Source: Coprococcus sp. (GTDB lineage Bacteria > Bacillota > Clostridia > Lachnospirales > Lachnospiraceae). From it: a stretch of 64,000 nt of DNA. The stretch covers positions 1-64,000 of the forward strand of contig JAEDHX010000003.1 in assembly GCA_016296785.1 (NCBI GenBank), in the 5' to 3' direction. The notes under the pieces were generated by a model. It was not told the DNA's origin and ran no database searches. It was given only the letters and a program-made list of their open reading frames with translations. This document shows, piece after piece, positions 51,940 through 64,000 of this stretch (its first letter is position 1; each line of letters opens with the position of its first letter). A program made the translations under genes and the position numbers.

Positions 51940-52248
51940 ATGCTACAGGAAACCATGAAAACGGTTTGCGATGCTGAGGCAAAGGCTGATGATATAGTAA
52001 AACAGGCTAAGGAAGAAGCACAGGGCATTGTCGATAAGGCAAATAAAGATGCCATGCAGGTTGTTGAACAGGCAGAAGCAGATTCTAAGGCGAAGCTTAA
52101 GGATGCAGCGATTTTGCAGAAGGAAGATGAAGAGAAGCAGACTACTAAGGCGTTAGACAGAGCCACAGCTGAAATAGGTTCTTTAAGAGAGATTGCAGCA
52201 GACAAAGAAGCCGCTGCTATTGATATGATAATTAATGAGCTTATATAG
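51940..52248 (+). CDS. ntpF: V-ATPase subunit H/G-type stalk protein
   Basis: Peripheral-stalk subunit of the V-type ATPase (pairs with NtpE). The 102-aa protein is one long Ala/Glu/Lys coiled coil (AKADDIVKQAKEEAQGIVDKA), the usual form of NtpF. RBS AAGGAGG. First gene of the operon, whose order F-I-K-E-C-G-A-B-D equals that of Enterococcus hirae ntp. Confidence 0.85.
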   Translation: MLQETMKTVCDAEAKADDIVKQAKEEAQGIVDKANKDAMQVVEQAEADSKAKLKDAAILQKEDEEKQTTKALDRATAEIGSLREIAADKEAAAIDMIINELI

Positions 52249-52295
52249 TAGCAAAACTAGATATGTAACAAAATAATAAGAAGGGAGGTAGTAAC

Positions 52296-54787
<2,492 letters not shown>

Positions 54788-54836
54788 TATTTGATGATTA
54801 CACTATTTTAAAGATTGGTATAAAAGGAGACAGAGT

Positions 54837-55436
54837 ATGACAGGATTAGAAAAAATCGTAGAACAGATTCTCCAAGAGGCCAAAACAAGTGCTGATAAGA
54901 TTCTTTCTGATGCAAATGCACAGGCAGATGCAATTCTTGCGCAGGCACGTAAGGATGCTGACAAGATAAATAAGGCATCAGAAGAGAAAATCAGTGATTT
55001 TAAGACAAGCGGACAGTCAAGAGCAAAGTCATCTTCAGATCTTAAGAAAAGACAGGCTATTTTAAAGGCAAAACAGGAGATTATTAATAATATTATTGAT
55101 AAAGCATACAATAAGCTCCTTGAGCTTCCTGATGATAAGTATTTTGAGATGATTGAGAAATGTCTTGAAAAGTCTGTTCAGGAAAGAGCCGGTGAGATAT
55201 ATTTCTCGGCTAAGGATGCTGAGAGACTTCCTAGTGATATGGTAGGCCGCATTGACAAGATAGCAGCAGCTAAAGGCGGTTCACTTGTAATATCTAAGGA
55301 AACAAAGAATATTGACAGCGGATTTGTTCTGGTATACGGCGGTATAGAAGAGAATTGTTCATTTAAGGCAATATTTAACGCAGATAGAGAAAAACTGGCA
55401 GACAAGGTTAATACATTTTTGTTTGTTGATAAATAA
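54837..55436 (+). CDS. ntpE: V-ATPase subunit E
   Basis: Peripheral stalk subunit, 199 aa. The N-terminal half is coiled coil (LEKIVEQILQEAKTSADKIL), the C-terminal half the globular A-subunit-binding head (GFVLVYGGIEENCSFKAIFN). RBS AAAAGGAG. Normal length and order. Confidence 0.93.
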   Translation: MTGLEKIVEQILQEAKTSADKILSDANAQADAILAQARKDADKINKASEEKISDFKTSGQSRAKSSSDLKKRQAILKAKQEIINNIIDKAYNKLLELPDDKYFEMIEKCLEKSVQERAGEIYFSAKDAERLPSDMVGRIDKIAAAKGGSLVISKETKNIDSGFVLVYGGIEENCSFKAIFNADREKLADKVNTFLFVDK

Positions 55437-55456
55437 AATGTATCGGAGGTATATAA

Positions 55457-56428
55457 ATGGCAGATAAATACATTTATGCGGTTGCCAGAATCAGAGCGTT
55501 AGAGATGTCACTGTTTTCACAGACAACAATAGACCAGCTGATAGGAGCGAAGTCATATAAGGATTGTATTTCATTTCTTGTTGAACACGGCTGGGGAGAT
55601 AGTGAAACAGATAATACAGATGCAGATGCCATCTTGAATGCAGAAACAGAAAAAACATGGTCAGTAATACGTGAAATGGTTGATGACATGTCAATATTTG
55701 ATGTAATACTTTTGCCTGATTTGTTTCACAATTTGAAGGCGGCTATTAAAACAATAGTTGCAGGAGAGGTAGATGCAGATATATTCTATGACAATGTATC
55801 TATTGGTGGGAAGGAAATGCTTGAGATAGTTAAGAGTAAGAATTTCAAGGAGCTTCCACCATATATGCAGGAATGTGCAAATGAAGCATATGAATGCATG
55901 GTACACACAGGCGATGGACAGATGTGTGATGTTATCATTGATAAAGGAACACTTCTTGCAATTCTTAGTGCGGCAGCAGAGGCAAAGGATGAGCTCCTTA
56001 AAGCGTATGCTGAAACAACTGTTGCGGTAGCTAATATCAAGATTGCAGTACGTTCATTAAAAACCGCAAAATCAATGGATTTTATGAAAAGGGCTATGGC
56101 TCCATGTGAAACTCTCAATATAGACAGACTGGCAAAGGCAGCACTTTCCGGCATGGAGGATGTAATCAAATATCTATCAGAGACAGAATATGCAGGTGGC
56201 GCATTGGCGCTTTCTGAGAGCTCCTCTGCATTTGAACGTTGGTGTGACAATAGAATTATTGAAACAATAAGACCTCAGAAGTTTAATGCATTTACAGTAG
56301 GACCACTTGTTGCATATATACTTGCCAGACTAAATGAGATTAAAACAGTTAGAATCGTATTATCAGGAAAACTTAATGGACTTCCGGATGAAGCCATTAG
56401 AGAAAGGGTAAGGGAAATGTATGTATAG
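55457..56428 (+). CDS. ntpC: V-ATPase subunit C (d)
   Basis: Connects the central shaft to the c-ring. The 323-aa protein has the helical V-ATPase C/d pattern: YAVARIRALEMSLFS at the start, HNLKAAIKTIVAGE in the middle, FTVGPLVAYILARLNEIKTVRIVL near the end. RBS CGGAGG. It overlaps ntpG by 8 bp, so translation is coupled. Confidence 0.94.
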   Translation: MADKYIYAVARIRALEMSLFSQTTIDQLIGAKSYKDCISFLVEHGWGDSETDNTDADAILNAETEKTWSVIREMVDDMSIFDVILLPDLFHNLKAAIKTIVAGEVDADIFYDNVSIGGKEMLEIVKSKNFKELPPYMQECANEAYECMVHTGDGQMCDVIIDKGTLLAILSAAAEAKDELLKAYAETTVAVANIKIAVRSLKTAKSMDFMKRAMAPCETLNIDRLAKAALSGMEDVIKYLSETEYAGGALALSESSSAFERWCDNRIIETIRPQKFNAFTVGPLVAYILARLNEIKTVRIVLSGKLNGLPDEAIRERVREMYV

Positions 56429-56741
56429 AATAGCAGTACTAGGTGATTATGACAGCATATATGGATTTGCCACCCTTGGATTAGAGATTTTCCCGGTATC
56501 AGATCCTGAATATGGTGCAGCTCAGCTTAAGAGACTTGCTGAAGGCGATTACGCCATTATCTATATAACAGAGTCTCTTGCCGCAGAGCTTGAAAAAGAA
56601 ATCTCAAAATATAGAGAAGTTATGAAGCCTGCAATTATACTTATTCCGGGAGTAACAGGTAATACCGGAGCAGGTATAACAGGTGTTAAGAAGTCCGTAG
56701 AACAGGCAGTAGGTTCAGACATTCTGTTTGGCGGCAATTAA
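56421..56741 (+). CDS. ntpG: V-ATPase subunit F (NtpG)
   Basis: Central-stalk subunit, 106 aa, with the Rossmann-like fold (RIAVLGDYDSIYGFATLGLE; YAIIYITESLA; PAIILIPGVTG). Overlaps the 3' end of ntpC by 8 bp; called F in most V-ATPases and NtpG in E. hirae naming. Confidence 0.93.
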   Translation: MYRIAVLGDYDSIYGFATLGLEIFPVSDPEYGAAQLKRLAEGDYAIIYITESLAAELEKEISKYREVMKPAIILIPGVTGNTGAGITGVKKSVEQAVGSDILFGGN

Positions 56742-56765
56742 ATTAGAAGGGAGCGTGAATTATCC

Positions 56766-58529
56766 GTGGCTATAGGAAAGATTAAAAAGGTTGCCGGACC
56801 TCTTGTTATAGCAGAGGGCATGAGAGATGCAAATATGTTCGACGTTGTACGAGTAAGTGAAAGCAGACTTATTGGAGAAATAATAGAGATGCACGGTGAT
56901 GAGGCATCAGTTCAGGTTTACGAGGAGACCTCAGGACTTGGACCTGGTGCACCGGTAGAGTCAACAGGTATGCCACTTTCTGTTGAACTTGGACCTGGTC
57001 TTATAAGTAGTATATATGATGGTATTCAGAGACCTCTTGATGATATTATGAAGGTTTGTGGTAATAACCTGGCAAGGGGTGTTGAGGTTCCGTCACTTAA
57101 GAGAGATATTAAATGGCCTTTCGTCCCAACTGCTAAGGTTGGAGATAAAGTTGTTGCAGGAGATGTAATTGGTACAGTACAAGAGACTGTTGTAGTTACG
57201 CAGAAGATAATGGTTCCTTATGGTATTGAAGGAACAATTAAGGATATTAAGAGTGGTGACTTCACAGTAGAAGAAACCGTTTGTGTTGTTGAGACAGCAG
57301 ATGGCGACAAGGAGCTTACACTTATGCAGAAGTGGCCGGTTCGAAAAGGTCGTCCTTATGTTGAGAAGATTCCACCTGTAATGCCACTTATTACAGGACA
57401 GAGAGTAGTTGATACATTCTTCCCAATTGCAAAGGGTGGTGTTGCTGCCGTTCCGGGACCATTCGGAAGTGGAAAGACAGTTATCCAGCATCAGCTTGCT
57501 AAATGGGCAGAGGCAGATATAGTTGTTTATATCGGATGTGGAGAGCGTGGAAATGAGATGACAGACGTTCTTAACGAATTCCCTGAACTTAAGGACCCTA
57601 AGACAGGACACTCACTTATGGAGAGAACAGTTCTTATTGCAAATACATCTGATATGCCTGTTGCAGCCCGTGAGGCATCTATTTATACAGGTATAACAAT
57701 TGCAGAGTACTTCAGAGATATGGGATTCTCAGTTGCTCTTATGGCAGATTCAACCTCTCGTTGGGCTGAGGCACTTCGAGAAATGTCAGGTCGTCTTCAG
57801 GAGATGCCGGGTGAAGAAGGATATCCTGCTTACCTTGGTTCACGTCTTGCACAGTTCTATGAGCGTGCAGGTATGGTTAAGACACTTGGTAGTGAAGGAA
57901 GAACAGGTGCGTTATCAGTTATCGGTGCCGTATCTCCTCCTGGTGGTGATATATCAGAGCCTGTATCACAGGCAACCCTTCGTATTGTAAAGGTATTCTG
58001 GGGACTTGATTCAGCACTTGCTTACAAGAGACATTTCCCTGCTATTAACTGGCTTACATCATACTCCTTGTATGTAGACAGTATGGGAAAATGGTTTGAG
58101 GAAAATGTAGATGAAAGATTTATGAGCGACCGTCAGAAGATGATGACTCTTCTTCAGGAAGAAGCAGAGCTTGATGAAATCGTTAAGATGGTAGGTATGG
58201 ATGCGCTTTCAGCAGGTGACAGACTTAAGATGGAAGCAGCAAGATCTATTCGTGAGGACTTCCTTCACCAGAACTCATTCCACGAAGTAGATACCTACAC
58301 ACCACTTAAGAAGCAGTTCCTTATGATGGAGCTTGTGCTTGCGTTCTATGACAAATCAGCAGACGCATTAAAACGTGGCGCTTCAATTAGAAACATCCTT
58401 AATATGGAGGTTCGTGAGAAGATCGGTAGATACAAATATACATTACCTGAGAATATTGATTCTGAATTTAAGAATATTATGGATGCTCTTACTTCAGAGG
58501 TTGAAGAAGCTGTAGGAAAGGAGGACTAA
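56766..58529 (+). CDS. ntpA: V-ATPase catalytic subunit A
   Basis: ATP-hydrolysing or -making subunit, 587 aa. Walker [19 protein letters not shown] near 235, the A-subunit bulge region, [33 protein letters not shown] and the P-x-E-G-Y-P segment [11 protein letters not shown] are all present. Starts with GTG at 56766; AAGGGAG lies about 13 bp upstream, a long spacing. The reading is otherwise normal. Confidence 0.97.
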   Translation: MAIGKIKKVAGPLVIAEGMRDANMFDVVRVSESRLIGEIIEMHGDEASVQVYEETSGLGPGAPVESTGMPLSVELGPGLISSIYDGIQRPLDDIMKVCGNNLARGVEVPSLKRDIKWPFVPTAKVGDKVVAGDVIGTVQETVVVTQKIMVPYGIEGTIKDIKSGDFTVEETVCVVETADGDKELTLMQKWPVRKGRPYVEKIPPVMPLITGQRVVDTFFPIAKGGVAAVPGPFGSGKTVIQHQLAKWAEADIVVYIGCGERGNEMTDVLNEFPELKDPKTGHSLMERTVLIANTSDMPVAAREASIYTGITIAEYFRDMGFSVALMADSTSRWAEALREMSGRLQEMPGEEGYPAYLGSRLAQFYERAGMVKTLGSEGRTGALSVIGAVSPPGGDISEPVSQATLRIVKVFWGLDSALAYKRHFPAINWLTSYSLYVDSMGKWFEENVDERFMSDRQKMMTLLQEEAELDEIVKMVGMDALSAGDRLKMEAARSIREDFLHQNSFHEVDTYTPLKKQFLMMELVLAFYDKSADALKRGASIRNILNMEVREKIGRYKYTLPENIDSEFKNIMDALTSEVEEAVGKED

Positions 58530-58532
58530 GAG

Positions 58533-59903
58533 ATGCCAAAGGAATATAGAACAATACAGGAAGTTGCAGGTCCTCTTATGCTTGTGCATGGTGTTGAGAA
58601 TGTAACTTATGATGAATTAGGTGAGATAGAGCTTGCAAGCGGAGAAGTAAGACGTTGTAAGGTTCTCGAGATAAATGGCGAAGATGCTCTTGTGCAGTTG
58701 TTTGAGAGCTCAACAGGTATCAACCTTTCAAACAGTAAGGTAAGATTCCTTGGAAGAAGTATGGAGCTTGGTGTATCAGAGGATATGCTTGGACGAGTAT
58801 TTGACGGTCTCGGACGTCCTATTGATAACGGTCCTGAGATATTACCTGATGAGAGAAGAGATATTAACGGTCTTCCTATGAATCCGGCAGCGAGAAACTA
58901 TCCTTCTGAGTTTATTCAGACAGGTATTTCAGCTATTGACGGACTTAATACACTTGTTAGAGGACAGAAGCTTCCTATATTCTCAGCTTCAGGTCTTCCT
59001 CATAACAACCTCGCTGCACAGATAGCAAGACAGGCAAAGGTTCGTGGAACTGATGAGCAGTTTGCCGTTGTATTTGCAGCTATGGGTATTACCTTTGAAG
59101 AGGCTAACTATTTCACAGAGAGCTTTAAGGAGACAGGTGCTATTGACAGAACAGTTCTCTTTATAAATCTTGCAAATGACCCTGCTGTTGAGCGTATTGC
59201 AACACCACGTATGGCACTTACGGCAGCTGAGTATCTTGCATTTGAAAAGGGAATGCACGTACTTGTTATTCTTACAGATATTACAAACTATGCAGATGCA
59301 CTTCGTGAGGTATCAGCAGCAAGAAAGGAAGTACCGGGACGTCGTGGATATCCTGGATACATGTATACTGACCTTGCTACTCTTTATGAGAGAGCGGGAC
59401 GTCAGAAGGGCAAGAATGGTAGTATCACCATGATACCTATCCTTACAATGCCTGAGGATGATAAGACTCATCCTATTCCTGACCTTACAGGATATATTAC
59501 TGAGGGACAGATTATTCTTTCCCGTGAATTATACAGAAAAGGTGTTACACCTCCTATCGACGTTCTTCCGTCACTTTCACGTCTTAAAGATAAGGGTACC
59601 GGTGAAGGCAAGACAAGAGGCGACCATGCAAGTACAATGAACCAGTTATTTGCAGCTTATTCACGAGGAAAAGATGCTAAAGAGCTTATGACTATCCTTG
59701 GTGAATCAGCACTTTCAGATATAGATATATTATATGCTAAATTTGCTGAGGCATTTGAAAAGGAATATGTATCACAGGGTTATGAGACAGACAGAAGTAT
59801 CGAAGAAACTCTGGATATCGGTTGGAAGCTTCTTTCTATCCTTCCTAGAGCAGAGCTGAAGCGTATTGATGACAAGTGGCTTGATCTTTACTATGGTAAG
59901 TAA
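58533..59903 (+). CDS. ntpB: V-ATPase subunit B
   Basis: Non-catalytic nucleotide-fold subunit, 456 aa. [22 protein letters not shown] replaces the P-loop as expected for [43 protein letters not shown] and [26 protein letters not shown] are typical. RBS AAAGGAGG just after the ntpA stop, 3 bp between genes. Confidence 0.97.
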   Translation: MPKEYRTIQEVAGPLMLVHGVENVTYDELGEIELASGEVRRCKVLEINGEDALVQLFESSTGINLSNSKVRFLGRSMELGVSEDMLGRVFDGLGRPIDNGPEILPDERRDINGLPMNPAARNYPSEFIQTGISAIDGLNTLVRGQKLPIFSASGLPHNNLAAQIARQAKVRGTDEQFAVVFAAMGITFEEANYFTESFKETGAIDRTVLFINLANDPAVERIATPRMALTAAEYLAFEKGMHVLVILTDITNYADALREVSAARKEVPGRRGYPGYMYTDLATLYERAGRQKGKNGSITMIPILTMPEDDKTHPIPDLTGYITEGQIILSRELYRKGVTPPIDVLPSLSRLKDKGTGEGKTRGDHASTMNQLFAAYSRGKDAKELMTILGESALSDIDILYAKFAEAFEKEYVSQGYETDRSIEETLDIGWKLLSILPRAELKRIDDKWLDLYYGK

Positions 59904-59958
59904 ACCGCTATTGTTTCAATAACACTTCGTAGCAGATTAAATGGAAGGAGGCAAAAAC

Positions 59959-60624
59959 ATGGCAAGTACAGTAGTGAATCCTACACGAATGGAGCTGACA
60001 AGACTTAAGAAGAAGCTTGTTACTGCGACAAGGGGACATAAGCTGCTTAAGGATAAAAGAGATGAGCTTATGCGACAGTTCCTTGATATGGTCAAAGAGA
60101 ACATGGCACTTCGCGAGAAGGTTGAAGCAGGTATTAAAGCTGCTAATACTAATTTCGTAATTGCTAAGGCAGGTATGAGTGAGCAGACACTTCATACAGC
60201 TCTTATGGCACCGAAGCAGGAAGTTAAGCTTGAGCTTAGTGACAGAAACGTTATGAGTGTAGATATTCCGGTATTTGAATGTAAGACAAAAAGTGCCGAT
60301 GAAAATGACATTTATTCATATGGTTTTGCTTTCACTTCAGGAGATTTAGATGATGCAGTAAAGTCATTGTCGGATATTCTTCCTGATATGCTCAAATTGG
60401 CAGAGATTGAGAAATCCTGTCAGCTGCTTTCAGCAGAGATAGAAAAAACACGTAGAAGAGTAAATGCTCTAGAGCATGTAATTATCCCTGATACTAAGGC
60501 CGGTATCAAATATATCAGTATGAAGCTCGATGAGAACGAGCGTAGTACACAGGTACGACTTATGAAGGTCAAGGATATGATGCTTGAAGAGGCACATCAC
60601 TACAAAGAAAATCAATTCAAATAG
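59959..60624 (+). CDS. ntpD: V-ATPase subunit D
   Basis: Central rotor shaft, 221 aa: long antiparallel coiled coil (NPTRMELTRLKKKLVTATRGHKLLKDKRDEL at the start; RRRVNALEHVIIPDTKAGIKYI near the end) with a small mid domain. ATG at 59959 is preferred over 59941: GGAAGGAGG lies between the two. Last gene of the operon; the terminator follows. Confidence 0.95.
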   Translation: MASTVVNPTRMELTRLKKKLVTATRGHKLLKDKRDELMRQFLDMVKENMALREKVEAGIKAANTNFVIAKAGMSEQTLHTALMAPKQEVKLELSDRNVMSVDIPVFECKTKSADENDIYSYGFAFTSGDLDDAVKSLSDILPDMLKLAEIEKSCQLLSAEIEKTRRRVNALEHVIIPDTKAGIKYISMKLDENERSTQVRLMKVKDMMLEEAHHYKENQFK

Positions 60625-60641
60625 AATTATATTATTACACT

Positions 60642-60680
60642 AAAGGCGCTATCTTGATTATGAGATAGCGCCTTTGTTTT
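60642..60680 (+). terminator. Terminator of the V-ATPase operon
   Basis: AAAGGCGCTATCT pairs with AGATAGCGCCTTT around an ~8-base loop; TGTTTT follows. Confidence 0.92.
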
Positions 60681-60740
60681 GTATTTATTATTATTTGTAG
60701 GGATATACTATAACAAATGATATAAACGGCGGTGGCAAAT

Positions 60741-61388
60741 ATGAAAAAATCAGCAAAAATATATATTATTGTGCTTGTTTGGGTGTCAGCATTAATACAA
60801 TTATTTGTAAATGAGAAGGTAGAAGCAGGACAAGGTATTGCAGAAGCATTTTATCAGACAGATGTAATGGAGTATGATAGCAGGTTAGAAATAACCGGAA
60901 TATATGGCAATGAAAACTATAGTGACAGAAAAGTAAGGAATATTCTTAGTAACATTATATCAGAATTATCAGAAGAACAGGAAACCTATTATATATATAG
61001 AAACAGCACAAATGATATCTGGCAGGCATCCATATCAAATAGTGAATATGAGTTGGTAGTGAGCTTTGTCCGGGGCGCAAATAAGGAACGCAGTTATCTC
61101 AATATGACAGTAACAATTGATGGAACAGAAAGCTGTAATGCAAAAAACAACAGGCAGCCTATTGATATATGGAAGGAGAAGCTGGTTAAGATATATAAAT
61201 CACTGGGGATAGAAGCAGAAACGAAAATAATAATGAAGGGAAGCCTTCAAGGGAAAATGAATAATGCGAGAAAAGCAGTTTGTCAAAAAAGCATAGAAAA
61301 AACATTTGATGATGACAGTATAATGTTTGTATATAAATATAATGCCGGATTGGATGTTACAAATATAGAGGTGAATGTGAATGAATAG
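60741..61388 (+). CDS. YwmB-like exported protein
   Basis: A 215-aa exported protein: N-terminal hydrophobic helix (IYIIVLVWVSALIQLFV), then a region resembling the YwmB/DUF1779 fold (LEITGIYGNENYSDRKVRN; YELVVSFVRGANKERSYLNMTVTIDG; SLQGKMNNARKAVCQKSIEKTF). In Bacillus ywmB lies just downstream of the ATP synthase operon; here the gene follows the V-ATPase operon. ATG at 60741 is preferred; a GTG at 60732 lies on the RBS GGTGG. Function unknown. Confidence 0.6.
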   Translation: MKKSAKIYIIVLVWVSALIQLFVNEKVEAGQGIAEAFYQTDVMEYDSRLEITGIYGNENYSDRKVRNILSNIISELSEEQETYYIYRNSTNDIWQASISNSEYELVVSFVRGANKERSYLNMTVTIDGTESCNAKNNRQPIDIWKEKLVKIYKSLGIEAETKIIMKGSLQGKMNNARKAVCQKSIEKTFDDDSIMFVYKYNAGLDVTNIEVNVNE

Positions 61389-61594
61389 TTCATGGCAAAA
61401 TATTACTAAAATAGTAAAAATGAGTGGTTTTTAGTAAATATTTTATAAATAATGGCAACAAATACAACAAATGGACATGTTTTTACAACTCTATACCATT
61501 TTAATTTTATAAAAAAGGATATAGAATAGGCATATAGATAAACGAGACGAAATGCTGAGGGGGCATTACAAACCGAAAGGAAGGTAGAACACTT

Positions 61595-62875
61595 ATGAGA
61601 AACATTAACGAACTTAAGCTGGAGCTTGAAAAAGGTCTTTATGACAGCAGAATCAAGGATATCTACGTAGATGAGAGCCTTGTAGCCTATAATCGTGAAA
61701 GATATGTCAGGGCAATTGATAAATATATCAGCCTGTACGGAGAAAATGATGTTGATATATATAGCGCACCTGGTCGAAGTGAGGTGTGTGGTAACCATAC
61801 AGACCATCAAAATGGACATGTACTTGCAACTTCAATTAATCTTGATGCAATTGCAATAGTTTCAAAAACAGATGATATGATTATTCATCTTGTATCGGAT
61901 GACATGCCAAAAGAGGTTATCGATATTTCTGAAGTGGCAAAGAATGATGCAGAAGAAGGGACAACAACAGCACTTATTAAAGGTGTGGTTGCAGGAATAA
62001 AGGATTATGGATTTAAGGTTGGCGGATTTAAGGCATATGTAACAAGTGATGTGCTTATGGGCGCCGGAATGTCATCATCGGCAGCATTTGAGAGTCTTCT
62101 TGGAACAATTCTTTCCGGACTGTATAACGATATGGCTGTTTCATCGGTTGATATTGCCAAAATTGGTCAGTATGCGGAGAATGTTTACTTTGGTAAGCCA
62201 TGCGGCCTAATGGACCAGATGGCATGTGCGGTAGGCGGACTTATCTATATTGATTTCCTAGATAAGACTAATCCGGCGATTAAACAGGTTGAGTGTGATT
62301 TTGAAGCACATCAATACAGCCTTTGCATTGTTGATACAAAGGGCTCACACGCAGACCTGACAGATGATTATGCGGCGATACCGGTAGAGATGAAGCAGGT
62401 TGCTGAATTCTTTGGCAAGGAGCTTCTTTCTGAGGTAACAGCTTCAGAGTTTTTCTCTGGTATAGCAGAGCTTAGAACAAAGGTTAGTGATAGGGCAGTG
62501 CTTCGTGCATTACATTTTTATGAGGAGCAGAGCCGAGTTAGTGAAGGTGTAGCTTCGCTTGAGAGGAATGATTTTGAAGGCTTCTTAGATGTAATTAGAA
62601 GAAGCGGTGATTCTTCAAGTAAGCTTTTGCAGAATATTTATAGTAATAAGGCTCCTCATGTACAGAATGTAACAGTTGCACTTGCGGCAAGCGAGTATAT
62701 TCTCGGGAACAATGGTGTGTGCAGAGTTCATGGTGGCGGCTTTGCAGGAACAATCCAGGCGTTTGTTAATAATACATTTGTTCATGAATACAAGGATAAG
62801 ATTGAGAAGATATTTGGCGAAGGAACATGTCATGTTCTTAAGGTTAGACCTTATGGTGGAATAAAGGCTATATAA
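61595..62875 (+). CDS. galK: Galactokinase
   Basis: Phosphorylates galactose to galactose-1-phosphate (GHMP kinase). The 426-aa protein has the galactose signature GRSEVCGNHTDHQNGHV near 60, the ATP loop LMGAGMSSSAAFESLLG near 150 and C-terminal VHGGGFAGTIQAFV. The signature reads GRSEVCGNHTDH rather than GRVNLIGEHTDY; such variants occur in Clostridia. RBS AAAGGAAGG. It is followed by galT, a standard Leloir pair. Confidence 0.95.
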   Translation: MRNINELKLELEKGLYDSRIKDIYVDESLVAYNRERYVRAIDKYISLYGENDVDIYSAPGRSEVCGNHTDHQNGHVLATSINLDAIAIVSKTDDMIIHLVSDDMPKEVIDISEVAKNDAEEGTTTALIKGVVAGIKDYGFKVGGFKAYVTSDVLMGAGMSSSAAFESLLGTILSGLYNDMAVSSVDIAKIGQYAENVYFGKPCGLMDQMACAVGGLIYIDFLDKTNPAIKQVECDFEAHQYSLCIVDTKGSHADLTDDYAAIPVEMKQVAEFFGKELLSEVTASEFFSGIAELRTKVSDRAVLRALHFYEEQSRVSEGVASLERNDFEGFLDVIRRSGDSSSKLLQNIYSNKAPHVQNVTVALAASEYILGNNGVCRVHGGGFAGTIQAFVNNTFVHEYKDKIEKIFGEGTCHVLKVRPYGGIKAI

Positions 62876-62896
62876 TGCTTTAGGAGGTGCAGTAAG

Positions 62897-64000
62897 ATGA
62901 TTAATACATGTATTAAACAGCTTGTTGAATATGGAATAGATAACAGCCTTATCGAAGAAGAGGATAGAATATATACAACTAATATTATACTTGAGATGCT
63001 TGGACTTGATGAGTATGAAGAGCCGGGTGAGGTAGATAAGCTTGAGCAACCATCTGATCTTGAAAGAACGCTAAAGGGTATTCTTGATTTTGCTGTTGAA
63101 AAAGGGATTATTGAATCGGACTCAGTTGTGCTCAGAGATTTGTTTGATACAAAGGTTATGAATGCGCTGGTTCCAAAGCCAAGCCAGGTAATTAAGACAT
63201 TTAATGAGAAGTATAAGACCTCACCAAAGGAAGCCACAGATTATTTCTATGAATTAAGCAAAGCTTCTGATTACATAAGAACCTATAGAATAGCTAAGGA
63301 TGTAAAATGGATAAAAAACACGGAGTACGGCGATATTGATATTACAATTAATCTTTCAAAGCCGGAGAAGGATCCTAAGATGATAGCACTTGCTAAGAAG
63401 GTGGCAAGCTCAAGCTATCCAAAGTGCCAGCTTTGCATTGAAAATGAGGGCTATGCAGGAAGAATAAATCATCCTGCAAGAGAGAATCACAGAATTATAC
63501 CTATTGAAATAAATGGTGGAAAATGGGGATTCCAGTACTCACCATATGTTTACTATAACGAGCATTGCATAGTATTTAATGGAGAACATGTTCCAATGAA
63601 GATTGAGAAGGATACATTTAAGAAGCTCTTCTCATTTGTAAAGCAGTTTCCTCATTACTTTGTAGGCTCAAATGCAGACCTTCCTATAGTTGGTGGTTCA
63701 ATTCTGAGTCATGACCACTTCCAGGGCGGCAATTACACATTTGCAATGACAAAGGCAGAGGTTGAGACAAAGCTTACATTTGCAGGATATGAGGATATTG
63801 ATTCCGGAATAGTAAAATGGCCTATGTCAGTTATTCGATTAAATGGAACAGACAGTGAGAGAATTATTGACCTTGCAGATAAGATATTGAATGCATGGCG
63901 TGGATATACTGATGAGGAAGCATATATATATGCCGAGACAGACGGTGAACCACATAATACGATTACTCCAATTGCAAGAATGCGTGATGGAAGATACGAG
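62897..64000 (+). CDS. galT: UTP-hexose-1-phosphate uridylyltransferase, partial
   Basis: GalT of the Firmicutes type (GalT class II). The 368 codons in the window include an N-terminal helical part, CQLCIENEGYAGR, the active-site loop GGSILSHDHFQGG and PWNT-like KWPMSVIRLNG; the reading frame stays open to the window edge, so the 3' end is missing. ATG at 62897 with TAGGAGG upstream, 21 bp after galK. Converts galactose-1-phosphate with UDP-glucose. Confidence 0.93.
   Translation, partial: MINTCIKQLVEYGIDNSLIEEEDRIYTTNIILEMLGLDEYEEPGEVDKLEQPSDLERTLKGILDFAVEKGIIESDSVVLRDLFDTKVMNALVPKPSQVIKTFNEKYKTSPKEATDYFYELSKASDYIRTYRIAKDVKWIKNTEYGDIDITINLSKPEKDPKMIALAKKVASSSYPKCQLCIENEGYAGRINHPARENHRIIPIEINGGKWGFQYSPYVYYNEHCIVFNGEHVPMKIEKDTFKKLFSFVKQFPHYFVGSNADLPIVGGSILSHDHFQGGNYTFAMTKAEVETKLTFAGYEDIDSGIVKWPMSVIRLNGTDSERIIDLADKILNAWRGYTDEEAYIYAETDGEPHNTITPIARMRDGRYE

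Overview
The window is AT-rich chromosomal DNA from a low-GC Gram-positive anaerobe, most likely a member of the Lachnospiraceae (Clostridia). This is an inference from gene content: an oxygen-sensitive pyruvate formate-lyase, an Enterococcus-like V-type ATPase, a Gram-positive Tad pilus locus, a GH9 cellulase lipoprotein, GalT of the Firmicutes type, MecA, and DUF6382/FHA proteins. The genus cannot be fixed from sequence reading alone.

Layout. 1-145: a hairpin plus 32-bp tandem repeats built on a GGGACCTGTCCCC core. 289-15753: housekeeping genes: metG; a glmS ribozyme with glmS; an FHA protein; a lipoprotein; a DivIVA-like coiled-coil protein; a PAS/GAF protein; mreB; recD2; comFC; and a SpoVK/CbxX-type AAA ATPase. 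15828-16253: a 426-bp foldback element with 31-bp perfect ends, sitting exactly between two divergent promoters. 16318-24300: a eukaryotic-type HisA overlapping a GH9 cellulase, a GtrA-YfhO fusion and a hybrid histidine kinase. 24681-34183: a complete Gram-positive Tad/Flp pilus operon (peptidase, TadZ, TadA, TadB, TadC, Flp pilin, DUF5702, two TadE-like proteins, FHA protein), mostly using non-AUG start codons. 34377-37000: dnaX-ybaB-recR. 37060-41324: phosphofructokinase and two proteins of unknown function. 41414-45105 (minus strand): pyruvate formate-lyase operon. 45433-51589: DUF1858 protein, degenerate CpsB-like PHP protein, mecA, amidase, a membrane protein, tsaC/sua5 and rpiB. 51940-60624: V-ATPase operon ntpFIKECGABD. 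60741-64000: YwmB-like protein, galK and the start of galT.

The most striking item is the pyruvate formate-lyase operon. The large subunit (681 aa) carries the Cys-Cys pair but stops before the glycyl-radical domain. That domain is encoded as a separate 80-aa protein with its own ribosome binding site. The two together equal the length of an ordinary one-chain PFL. A third 71-aa protein, lying between them, copies the first part of the radical domain but lacks the radical glycine and carries cysteines instead. The activase and a 2[4Fe-4S] ferredoxin follow. This looks like an obligately split PFL with an exchangeable radical subunit and a possible decoy.

Other themes: energy metabolism is anaerobic (PFL, a V-ATPase with a sodium-binding c-ring signature, PFK, Leloir galactose genes), and surface functions are well represented (Tad pilus, cellulase, YfhO, amidase, FHA signalling).
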